Shown: in pieces, positions 20,034 to 27,821 of the stretch
Layout of the letters: each line of letters starts with the position of its first letter
Position numbering within the stretch: the stretch's first letter is position 1
DNA from: Vibrio aestivus
GTDB taxonomy: Bacteria; Pseudomonadota; Gammaproteobacteria; Enterobacterales; Vibrionaceae
Reading direction: 5' to 3'
Assembly: GCA_003263845.1 (NCBI GenBank)
Contig: JYJN01000014.1
Span: 1 to 64,000, forward strand
DNA: 64,000 bases
Translations under genes and position numbers: made by a program
Notes under the pieces: generated by a model
What the model was told of the DNA's origin: nothing
Seen by the model: the letters and a program-made list of their open reading frames with translations, nothing else
Database searches by the model: none

Positions 20034-21083
20034 TTATGGTACAGGGCTGCAGACTAGGTCGCCATCTTCAATACGAATACTTGCTGTAACGCCACCGAGA
20101 CTGTTTTGTACAATCGACAGCGAAGCTCTTTCATTAAACATAGCTTGTAAGCGTTGGCGAATATTGGCAAGGCCAACACCATGACCGTTATGGCTACTTG
20201 GCGCTTCCAAACCTACACCCGAATCTTCAACCCGAATTTCGATAAGGCCATCTTGTTTCGTCGCCTCAATTTTGATCTCTCCACCAGCACCATTAGGCTC
20301 AATGCCATGCTGAATAGCATTTTCAACCAAAGGCTGAACCAAAAATGGAGGAAGTTGCACTTGGTCGATTGCCGTGTCGTAATCGATGGAGTATTGAAGC
20401 CTTTCCCCTAGCCTGACTTGATGAATACCCAAGTAGGCGTCAGCCAACACTAACTCCTCTCTTAAGCTAATCAGCTCCTTAGTGTTGGTTTTCAACGTAG
20501 CCCGCATAAGGTCGGTCAGCTTACTGAGCATTTGTTTAGCTTGCGTCGGTTCGCTGTCAATTAACACCTGAATGTTTGCCAATGTGTTGAACAAAAAGTG
20601 AGGTTCTATTTGGCTTTGAAGCTGCTTCAATTGACTGAGAATTAGTGCTTTCTCTTGCTCTGACTGCTTGCGCTTAGCGATTTCTAGCTCGCGTTCAGCA
20701 ATCATTTTTTGCTCATAAGCGTAGAAGTAGAAGAAACAACCTGCGGTTAAGACTAAGCCCAAGAATGCCACCGGAACAATATCACTAAATCCACTAAAGG
20801 CTGAGTAGTGACTTAAAACCAAATACGCATTGAGTGTGCCGAAAACGAAGGAGAACAGAATCGAAAGTCCATTGATTCTGAGCAGCGGGAAACTTGGCCA
20901 CATTTTTGAAATCGCGAAAGCACTAAATACCGCACAGTACCCATACCCAAAACTGATGGCGATGTGTTCATACCACTTACCCGCCCAAATCAGTTTAGTC
21001 GCGACTGCAATCGCCAAGCAAAATACCGTTGTCGCTAAAATACTCACGACCCAGTCTCTTGTACGAGGGTTTGTTCCAGCCAT
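20034..21083 (-). CDS. LytS/YehU-like sensor histidine kinase
   Basis: This is a 349-residue inner-membrane kinase. Residues about 10-140 form four hydrophobic segments without a recognisable sensor fold. A coiled-coil linker (EQKMIAERELEIAKRKQSEQEKAL) leads to the His_kinase domain with the phospho-accepting His in QIEPHFLFNTLANIQ. The ATPase part has VQPLVENAIQHGI, VEDSGVGL and GHGVGLANIRQRL, so it looks active. Its start codon overlaps the stop of the barrel gene (TAATG), and the response regulator begins 30 bases after its end. Co-expression with an envelope transport system suggests it senses an envelope signal; that is inference. Confidence 0.92.
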   Translation of the reverse strand: MAGTNPRTRDWVVSILATTVFCLAIAVATKLIWAGKWYEHIAISFGYGYCAVFSAFAISKMWPSFPLLRINGLSILFSFVFGTLNAYLVLSHYSAFSGFSDIVPVAFLGLVLTAGCFFYFYAYEQKMIAERELEIAKRKQSEQEKALILSQLKQLQSQIEPHFLFNTLANIQVLIDSEPTQAKQMLSKLTDLMRATLKTNTKELISLREELVLADAYLGIHQVRLGERLQYSIDYDTAIDQVQLPPFLVQPLVENAIQHGIEPNGAGGEIKIEATKQDGLIEIRVEDSGVGLEAPSSHNGHGVGLANIRQRLQAMFNERASLSIVQNSLGGVTASIRIEDGDLVCSPVP

Positions 21084-22387
21084 TAAAATCTCCCCTTCAC
21101 ATTAAACAAAATCATATACTTATCGCTTAGATTTGCATAGGCAGAGTCACTATCTCCTGTCATAAATCGTGCGGCTATCTCCATTTCAAGAGAGCTGTCA
21201 CCATTATCATGAGCCAAGTAGTTTAACCACTGGGTAGCAATCACACCGCCGTCTTCTGGCGAAAGGAGTACATCAAATGTCGGTGTTAACTTCTCTAACC
21301 ATAACTTATCGTTGCTCCACTCCCATTGGCTCCACGCACTGCTGTCTAAACTCCAATGAAACATGACATTATGGGCGACTAGGTTGGTTTGCAGATATCC
21401 ATTGGCATAGCTTGCTGCCAATGGCGACAGTTGCGCTGACTGAGATAAGATTTCACTGCGGTTAAGCGCTTGCGACCAATCAGACTTGTCCCAACTTCGG
21501 CTGTCATACCAATACTCCAAGATTATGTTATTGCCTACTGCATTGGCCCAGTTGAGGCCAACTAACCATTGGAATCCATCTTCTTCCCGCACTAAAGAGA
21601 CAGGGCTAAGCAATTCGTTAATCGCACTATCACTACTCGCCTGAGGCTTCTGATAGGTATGATAGTAACGTTGATAAGTGGCCGAGCTATGAAGAGCCCA
21701 ACTCGTATTAAGAACAGTAACAATTGAGCCACCAATCAGCCCCTTGCGAATGTCATCGTAGTAGCCGATCGCTTGCCATTCGGTATCTCCAACCAAAGCA
21801 TAGCGTCGAAATCCGAAACCCTGCTGCTCAGTGGCTTCTTCAAGCTCAGACCCCTCTTGTTGTGTCCAGCTCGAATCGGTATACACCAAGCTCCACTCGC
21901 CTTGCATATCAAAGGACGAGAGCAATGCAGTACCTGTCCCTTCCTCTACCTGAATACCTATTGGGTTTCGACGATACGGTTTGAAGATGTCTAGAGGCCG
22001 ATAGCCATATCCCACTCCCCAATCGAGTCGAACCTTGCCCAGAGTAATATCAATGATATGGTCGTGAACATCAAGGCTGCCTTGCCAAAACAGCTCTTGC
22101 GCAATGAAGTCCGCGTCGAAGCTTTGCGAAGAGTCTGATGACCATACCTGATCACCTTTAACCGCCAGTAGTGCTGTCCAATCGTAAAAAGACAATTGAG
22201 CATCTAGCAATACATTTACCGACTGTGTGCTGCTTTCAGAGAGTAGGCTATTACTCGGAAACAAAGGGGATTGGCGAGTATGGGCAGATTCCAAACTCGC
22301 CACCCAATCCCACTCAGCATGCAGCGTTTCAGCGCTAACCGTACTGAGTGGCAATGCGAACAAACCTAACCACAACGCTCGCGTCAT
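21083..22387 (-). CDS. predicted outer-membrane beta-barrel protein
   Basis: This 434-residue protein starts with a signal peptide (LWLGLFALPLSTVSA/ET). It then shows alternating aromatic/polar strands typical of a barrel and ends in an aromatic residue (MILFNVKGRF), the usual outer-membrane targeting signal. Trp content is high. A block GKVRLDWGVGYGYRPLDIF recalls alginate-export or DUF1302-type barrels, but I cannot assign a family. It follows the LolA-like gene with no gap (stop TAG directly before ATG). The neighbours suggest an outer-membrane acceptor or exit channel; the substrate is unknown. Confidence 0.75.
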   Translation of the reverse strand: MTRALWLGLFALPLSTVSAETLHAEWDWVASLESAHTRQSPLFPSNSLLSESSTQSVNVLLDAQLSFYDWTALLAVKGDQVWSSDSSQSFDADFIAQELFWQGSLDVHDHIIDITLGKVRLDWGVGYGYRPLDIFKPYRRNPIGIQVEEGTGTALLSSFDMQGEWSLVYTDSSWTQQEGSELEEATEQQGFGFRRYALVGDTEWQAIGYYDDIRKGLIGGSIVTVLNTSWALHSSATYQRYYHTYQKPQASSDSAINELLSPVSLVREEDGFQWLVGLNWANAVGNNIILEYWYDSRSWDKSDWSQALNRSEILSQSAQLSPLAASYANGYLQTNLVAHNVMFHWSLDSSAWSQWEWSNDKLWLEKLTPTFDVLLSPEDGGVIATQWLNYLAHDNGDSSLEMEIAARFMTGDSDSAYANLSDKYMILFNVKGRF

Positions 22388-23157
22388 CTATAGCTCCAGA
22401 TCCGAATTACGGCTTAAATATGCTGGGTTATAGTACTTGTCATCCAAAGCCATAGGTTGAACATCTTGATATTCAATCACGGTTTTCTTTGCTGGTTGAA
22501 TTTGATCGAGCAAAGTCATTTCCACCACACGCTTTTGACCTGAACGGTCCCCTTCGGTAAACCAAGCTTGTTTAGCGAGCTTGCCGGAACGAAGGTAAAG
22601 ATCCGCTTTTATTGGAAAGTCGTTACTTGCGTCAAGCCATAAATCGATGGCCTGATAACTCGCACCGCCCGTTTTTGCGACCAACTTCAGCTGGTTTGCA
22701 GCAATAGGTGCTGAGCCGCTGTTTGCAATCTCAACTTGCGTCTCTCCAACCCATTCACCTTGATAGTCTTCACTCCATGTCAATGTAGAAATGTCGCCAA
22801 CCGATGCCTCTCCAAGCAATTTCTGCATCGGGGTAATACGGATTGGACGGCGACTCTTAGGCATTAACAACCAATAGTTGTCGCCCAACATCAACATTTT
22901 TTGGCCAGCCTCTACTTGCGATTTAAACAACACCAAAGATTCGCGGTCTGGACGCGTATAGACATGGTATTGACGAGTTTTGTCTAACTCACCGTTTTGG
23001 TAGAGCTTAACCTCAGATACGACTTTGGCCGAACTTTCATCCAGACGATAGTTATCTGCATTTTTTATCATGCTGTCACATCTGGAATAGCAGCAAAGCC
23101 GATGGAAGAGAAAAGCGCAGCGGTAGCGATGGACGTTGTTAGTAATTGCTTAAACAT
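22388..23157 (-). CDS. LolA-like outer-membrane lipoprotein-sorting protein, frameshifted signal peptide
   Basis: The 22388-23071 frame encodes the mature domain: a LolA/LolB-like half-barrel with YHVYTRPDRESLVLFKS, MLMLGDNYWLLMPKSRRPIR and a C-terminal strand region (VIEYQDVQPMALDDKYYNPAYL). Upstream, a different frame from an ATG at 23157 reads MFKQLLTTSIATAALFSSIG and FAAIPDVTA, a clear signal peptide, then stops. Restoring one A at 23070/23071 joins them as DVTAMIKNADNY. The ATG at 23157 overlaps the permease stop by eight bases, which confirms the true start. Such proteins carry lipid-modified cargo through the periplasm; the cargo here is unknown. Confidence 0.8.
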
Positions 23158-24409
23158 AGATTAAAGCCTCTGTAATTGGTTTATTCACGCCTTTTCTTGC
23201 AGATAGCCAAGCTGCAAAAATACAAATGATGGCCACACCGAGCCCTGCATAAATAGCTAACTCTGGTGAAAAGTAGATGCTGAGGGGATAGCTTTCGGTT
23301 CTACCTGGGGGTGGTGGCATTTGAACCTCAAATACCATCAAAAACACAGATGCTGCTGCGGTAAGAATAGCGCCAATTAGCGAGCCAAATAGTGCAAGCA
23401 AACCCGCTTCTCGCATAAAACCAGAAATCACCTCTTTGGGATAAGTCCCAAGTGCCGAAAGCGTGCCAATTTCGCGAGTACGCTCCGTCACTGACATGGT
23501 CATAGTATTAAACAATGCAACAAACACGACTAATGCCATTACTGCTCCCATAATGCCGAAAATGCGGTCATACAGGTTCTTTACTTTGACATAGAAAAAC
23601 GCGCGATCTTGCCAAGGCGTAATCTCAATATTTTGCGCCAATGTCATGTTACTGAGTTTACTCTCGACCCACTGCTGGGTTGCGGCTGTCTGATGAGTAT
23701 CAAACAAGAACACAGACAACGTACTGACTCGATTACTCGCCAGTAGGTCTTGTGCAGAGGTAATGTGCAAATAGAGCTGACGCTTATCAAGCTCAGGTAC
23801 GCCCGTTGAGTAAATACCTCGAACTTTAAAGTCCACCGCATTTAACGCCCCGTCACTGGTCGTCGCCAGCAGCGTTACCCAATCTCCGATCCCCACGTTA
23901 AGGTTTCTCGCTAAGTCCACGCCGAGCATGACTTCAGGTTCACCGGCGTCATAGCGAGGTGATTGAATGTTAGAAAGTGTCTTACCTTCGCGAACATCTA
24001 GGAAAGGCCCTTTCATATCGAACTCTCGCTCATTGACACCCGTTGCAACGAAGATGGTCGATTTCATTCCATTGGACACTAGCCCCGAGAACTCAATTCG
24101 TGGTTGAACACCACGCACGCTATCGTTAGTTAATAATTGCTTAGTTATCTCGTCTGCGTCACTGATCCCGTTCGCAAGCGGCACCTCTTCATCTTTCTCG
24201 AAGAACCCCGGCTGACTTAAGGTCAAATGCCCCGTATCACGAGCGGTCGACTCTTTTAATGATTCATAGGTATACAATCCAAACCCACCTGCACTGGTTA
24301 GCGCAAACACCGCGATAGCAATGATTAAAATGGATAACAGACTGCGTCGCCCATTTCGCTGCAAATTTAGATGCGCGATTCGATATGTGTTTGGAATTAA
24401 CTTGCCCAT
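23150..24409 (-). CDS. FtsX/LolC-type ABC transporter permease
   Basis: This 419-residue inner-membrane protein has the MacB/FtsX layout. The first span is LLSILIIAIAVFALTSAGGFG. A periplasmic MacB-like domain of about 230 residues follows, then three C-terminal spans. The domain TMTMSVTERTREIGTLSALG is the characteristic coupling region before the second half. MacB, LolCDE and FtsX relatives transmit ATP-driven motion to the periplasm rather than forming a channel. The first 13 bases overlap the ATPase gene. With the LolA-like and barrel genes it probably extracts or pushes an envelope substrate outward. Confidence 0.88.
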   Translation of the reverse strand: MGKLIPNTYRIAHLNLQRNGRRSLLSILIIAIAVFALTSAGGFGLYTYESLKESTARDTGHLTLSQPGFFEKDEEVPLANGISDADEITKQLLTNDSVRGVQPRIEFSGLVSNGMKSTIFVATGVNEREFDMKGPFLDVREGKTLSNIQSPRYDAGEPEVMLGVDLARNLNVGIGDWVTLLATTSDGALNAVDFKVRGIYSTGVPELDKRQLYLHITSAQDLLASNRVSTLSVFLFDTHQTAATQQWVESKLSNMTLAQNIEITPWQDRAFFYVKVKNLYDRIFGIMGAVMALVVFVALFNTMTMSVTERTREIGTLSALGTYPKEVISGFMREAGLLALFGSLIGAILTAAASVFLMVFEVQMPPPPGRTESYPLSIYFSPELAIYAGLGVAIICIFAAWLSARKGVNKPITEALIYV

Positions 24410-25080
24410 CTCAACTCCTCCGAGGACAATTCACCATCAATTAGGTTGATGGTGCGGTCACACTGGCTTGCCATACGCTGGTCGTGAGTTGCCACAACGA
24501 ACGTAGTTCCCATTTCATGGCCTAAGGTTTTCATCAGCTCGATAACGACATTAGCGGTATGGCTGTCTAGGCTTGCAGTTGGTTCATCAGCCACCACAAG
24601 TTGCGGCTTGTGGACCAATGCTCGAGCGATTGCCACCCGTTGCTGCTGCCCACCCGATAGATTATCTGGCTTGTGATCCAAGTAGTCACTCAAACCCACC
24701 TTCGCCAAGATTTCTGTGGCTCGCTTTTGCTGCTCTTTGGTACTGTAACCGTTGAGCATCAAGGGATAACAAACATTTTCTAACGCTGTCATCACTGGAA
24801 CTAAATTAAAGCGCTGGAACACAAATCCAAGCTGAGTTCGACGCAGTTTCGCCGCTTGTATTGCATCCGTTGGGTATGGCGTGCCATTCAGTGTCACTTG
24901 CCCAAGATAGGCTTGGTCCAACAAACCTAATATATTCAGCAGTGTACTTTTGCCAGAGCCTGACGGGCCACACAATGCAACCATCTCGCCCTTCGCAATT
25001 TCACCACTCACGCCAGCTAAAGCTCTAACCTGCTGATTACCTAATCGATAGGTTTTTTCAATTTGATTGAATACCAACAT
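24397..25080 (-). CDS. LolD/MacB-type ABC transporter ATPase
   Basis: This 227-residue cytosolic ATPase has all motifs: Walker A GPSGSGKST near residue 38, the Q-loop FVFQRFNLVPVMTALENV, the signature LSGGQQQRVAIARALVHKP, Walker B LVVADEPTASLD and the H-loop VVATHD. The RFNLVP segment is typical of the LolD/MacB/FtsE group. It overlaps the permease gene by 13 bases and follows the first operon gene after eight bases, so the pair is certain. Specific substrate is unknown. Confidence 0.93.
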   Translation of the reverse strand: MLVFNQIEKTYRLGNQQVRALAGVSGEIAKGEMVALCGPSGSGKSTLLNILGLLDQAYLGQVTLNGTPYPTDAIQAAKLRRTQLGFVFQRFNLVPVMTALENVCYPLMLNGYSTKEQQKRATEILAKVGLSDYLDHKPDNLSGGQQQRVAIARALVHKPQLVVADEPTASLDSHTANVVIELMKTLGHEMGTTFVVATHDQRMASQCDRTINLIDGELSSEELRWAS

Positions 25081-25088
25081 AATGCCCC

Positions 25089-25766
25089 TTAAGCCGCATC
25101 TGCAATAATGGCTCTAGCTTGAGTCGTCATTGGGTCGGTGTCGTCATTTTGCGTCATTACTTCAAGCCATTGATTAGCTTGTTTTAAGTCTTCCGCACGA
25201 ATCGCTGCCTCAATGGCATAGAAGTAAACCCAAGAAGATGCAGGGAATGGCTGCTGCTGAAACTCTGGGTCAGCAAGAAGATCTAGGAAAAGATCGTAAC
25301 CACGCTCGAAGTGATTAAACATGTCAGGCAATGACGTGTAGGTAGATGCAGCAATTGCCGTTGCTAAGTGAGATGCAGGGAGGCCTTGTCTTATCTCTTG
25401 GTTACTCACTGGTGCACCTTCGGAGATCAGAGACAAACCTTTTGCGATAGTCGCAAGCCCTTGCTCTGTGTACTTCATTTTGTTCCAAGGCATGTAAGCA
25501 TCGCGCCCCATCATGGTTTGTGTGCTACCCAGATACACCATACTCAATGCATCTGCCCCTTTGCTGTCCATCTGGCTCTTCAATTTTTCAATCACAAGCT
25601 CAACTTGGTCTTCATCGCCCATTGCCGCCTGATTATATTGTTCAATAAGCGCTTCGCTTGGTGCAGCATAGACGCTCGAGATGCTTAACAGCCCCGCTGC
25701 GATTGCTGTGCTTACATTGAGCCTTGTGGTGCGCAAGATTCGCGCAGCTGTAGATGTGTGTTCCAT
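25089..25766 (-). CDS. periplasmic helical-repeat protein, first gene of the LytTR/ABC operon
   Basis: This 225-residue protein has a signal peptide (LNVSTAIAAGLLSISSVYA/AP) after a basic start. The remainder is helical, with TPR-like pairs such as DALSMVYLGSTQTMMGRDA, LATAIAASTYTSLPDMFNHF and SSWVYFYAIEAAIRAEDLKQ. The gene has a strong ribosome site (GAGGGA) and is the operon's first cistron, 70 bases downstream of the five-repeat array. It may be an accessory or sensing component for the ABC transporter. I know no named family for it. Confidence 0.75.
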   Translation of the reverse strand: MEHTSTAARILRTTRLNVSTAIAAGLLSISSVYAAPSEALIEQYNQAAMGDEDQVELVIEKLKSQMDSKGADALSMVYLGSTQTMMGRDAYMPWNKMKYTEQGLATIAKGLSLISEGAPVSNQEIRQGLPASHLATAIAASTYTSLPDMFNHFERGYDLFLDLLADPEFQQQPFPASSWVYFYAIEAAIRAEDLKQANQWLEVMTQNDDTDPMTTQARAIIADAA

Positions 25767-25835
25767 GTTCGTTCCCTCGTGGTTTCTTATGCTATTAAGT
25801 TAACGAGGTTTGATCGCCCATGTAGGGCAATGCGA

Positions 25836-25925
25836 TGAACGGTTGTTATCTGGATTGAACGGTTAGAATGTGGCGTTAATGGATCAAATCGGAAGCAAAT
25901 GGAACATAAGTGGTGCGAATGGTTA
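25836..25925 (-). promoter_or_regulatory. five LytTR-type half-sites at 20-bp spacing
   Basis: On the plus strand the motif GAAYGGTT or a close variant begins at 25837, 25857, 25877, 25897 and 25917: GAACGGTT, GAACGGTT, TAATGGAT, AAATGGAA and GAATGGTT. The spacing is exactly 20 bases each time. Read toward the operon, the two promoter-proximal copies contain ACCGTTCAT and ACCGTTCAA. The first fits the published LytTR consensus of nine bases (T/A, A/C, C/A, GTT, N, A/G, T/G); LytTR sites are direct repeats about two helical turns apart. The operon encodes its own LytTR regulator, so autoregulation is the natural reading. Confidence 0.75.
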
Positions 25926-26010
25926 AAGACGTTGCCAGATAAAAACTGAACGATGAATACGAAAAGAGCCAACATAATGCTGGCTCTTGGGAGTTCGATT
26001 ATAGATGAGC

Positions 26011-26919
26011 TTATGGCACACCGTGACCTTTAGAAGCGAGCCAAACTCGGTACCATTGCTCGCGGGTTAACTCAATATCTAGCGAATCAACGGCAGCCTT
26101 AACTCGGTCAATCTTGCCAGAACCGATAATCGGTAACGGCTTAGATGGCAAGCGGCGAATCCAAGCAAAGATCACCTGATCAATAGATTGTGCACCTACT
26201 TCTTGGCGAATCAGTTCAAGCTCTTCACGAACACGCTTCGCCTGCTCAGTTTGACCTGCAAAGATTTCGCCACCAGCTAAGCACGACCATGCCATTGGAC
26301 GAGTTCTTAGCATCTGTAGTTGATCTAAAGTGCCGTCATGTGCCACTTCGAAGTTAAGTGGGTTAATCTCAACCTGATTAGTCACCAAGCTTTTGCTAAC
26401 ACGAGACTGAAGCAACTCAAACTGACGTGGCGTAAAGTTTGAAACACCAAAATGCTTCACTTTGCCTACTTTATGCAGTTCAGAAAACGCTTCTGCCACT
26501 TCATCTGCATCCATAAGAACATCGGGACGATGAATCAATAGAAGATCAATATCATCCACACCCAAACGTTCAAGAGAGTTATTTACTGACTGGTAAATGT
26601 GAGAAGCACTCGTGTCGTAGTGATTAATTTTACGATCTGGATTCTTCGGTGTACACAGATTGATGTCGCACTTAGTCACTATCTGAATGTCGCTGCGCAG
26701 GCTCTTATCCAAGGCTAACGCCTCACCAAACAGTTTTTCACATTCATAGCCGCCATAAATATCGGCGTGATCGACTGTGGTAACACCAAGTTCAATATGT
26801 TTTTTAAGGAAGGTCAGTCGCTCTTGAGGAGTCATTCCCCAATCCGCTAAACGCCAATACCCTTGAACGAGTTCTGAGAACTCAGGGCCTTGCGGTGCGA
26901 TGGTAACTTTATCGACCAT
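26011..26919 (-). CDS. aldo/keto reductase, YdhF-like
   Basis: This 302-residue NADPH-dependent oxidoreductase has the TIM-barrel fold. Catalytic residues are visible: Asp and Tyr in TVDHADIYGGYECE, Lys in VTKCDI and His in LLLIHRPDVLMD. The cofactor-binding end reads PLPIIGSGKIDRVKAAVDSL. The substrate is probably a small carbonyl compound and not predictable. GAGGAGAG lies upstream of the ATG. It is a single gene on the minus strand, with no clear operon partner. Confidence 0.9.
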   Translation of the reverse strand: MVDKVTIAPQGPEFSELVQGYWRLADWGMTPQERLTFLKKHIELGVTTVDHADIYGGYECEKLFGEALALDKSLRSDIQIVTKCDINLCTPKNPDRKINHYDTSASHIYQSVNNSLERLGVDDIDLLLIHRPDVLMDADEVAEAFSELHKVGKVKHFGVSNFTPRQFELLQSRVSKSLVTNQVEINPLNFEVAHDGTLDQLQMLRTRPMAWSCLAGGEIFAGQTEQAKRVREELELIRQEVGAQSIDQVIFAWIRRLPSKPLPIIGSGKIDRVKAAVDSLDIELTREQWYRVWLASKGHGVP

Positions 26920-27081
26920 ATTATTTCTCTCCTCTAAATAAAACTGAGCTCAGACTATGTAGATTTGCCAGCATGCACAACAAGACCCTGTTAAAAGAAG
27001 TGTTAAATCACCTAAAATTGGGCGATGGAGCACATTCGGTAACCTTAGATCAGATAGCACCACTGATTCTTTTTGGCTCCG

Positions 27082-27627
27082 TTATCTTTTCTCGTGAATA
27101 ATAAAGTTTAGCTCTATCTGCCTGCCATTACTGTTAAACGTTGCAACTGAGCTTTTAAGATCAGAATTGAGTTTCCATTCCATTCGGGTTTCGGCAGATG
27201 CACCCCCTTGATTAAGGAACTCAATCACAGCTTTATCTAACTCTTCAGACGAGTAATTCGCACTTTGGTCCTTCACATTGAAGGTCTTGTTAAATCTAGT
27301 CACGCTCACCAGTTCATAACCATCTCTGCGTAGATTGAGAAGTAGCTGGTTATAACTGCTATGGGAAAAGTCACTAAACAACGTTAGCTGGTACGGCTTG
27401 GAGTTAGCAAATTCAACCATGGCAAAGGTATCTTGCTGATAGTATTTAAACAGGTCTAAACAAGACTGTTTCACCGAATCCTCTTCACTGCAGTCAAACC
27501 AATCGCTTGGTAATACGAAATTCGTATTTTCTGCCATGCGGAGATGGAAATAATCCAACACTTCTTGCGTACTTGCTAGACCAATCATCGGCCAAATTAA
27601 GCTGACTGCTATTAGGAATTTTCTCAT
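27082..27627 (-). CDS. hypothetical secreted protein, 181 aa
   Basis: This protein of about 181 residues begins with a signal peptide (MRKFLIAVSLIWPMIGLAS). The mature part has two cysteines near its start (WFDCSEEDSVKQSCLDLF), which could form a periplasmic disulfide, and a beta-rich C-terminus. I place the start at the ATG at 27627 rather than the TTG just upstream. It is divergent from the alpha-amylase gene. I recognise no domain. Confidence 0.65.
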   Translation of the reverse strand: MRKFLIAVSLIWPMIGLASTQEVLDYFHLRMAENTNFVLPSDWFDCSEEDSVKQSCLDLFKYYQQDTFAMVEFANSKPYQLTLFSDFSHSSYNQLLLNLRRDGYELVSVTRFNKTFNVKDQSANYSSEELDKAVIEFLNQGGASAETRMEWKLNSDLKSSVATFNSNGRQIELNFIIHEKR

Positions 27628-27684
27628 CAATTTTCCAAGTAATACTCTACCCCATCAGTTTGTACAAAAAGTGCCAAGTCAACA

Positions 27685-27724
27685 ATCCTCCCTTTAGAGC
27701 CTTTGTGGATCTCTTGACGGATGA
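27685..27724. promoter_or_regulatory. possible MalT-type sites upstream of the amylase
   Basis: A GGAGGA core lies on the minus strand at about 27685-27690 and a GGATGA core on the plus strand at 27719-27724. Both fit the asymmetric MalT core GGA(T/G)GA. They lie about 100 to 140 bases before the alpha-amylase start. A TATAAT lies at about 27796. Six-base cores occur by chance, so this is weak. Confidence 0.3.
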
Positions 27725-27821
27725 GTCGATGAGCAAACTGGGGCGTAGAAGCGAGTAGGATGCCCCGCTGAATCATTCACTTTAAATTCATTGGGTATAA
27801 TCATAATTCTAAGGACTGAAC

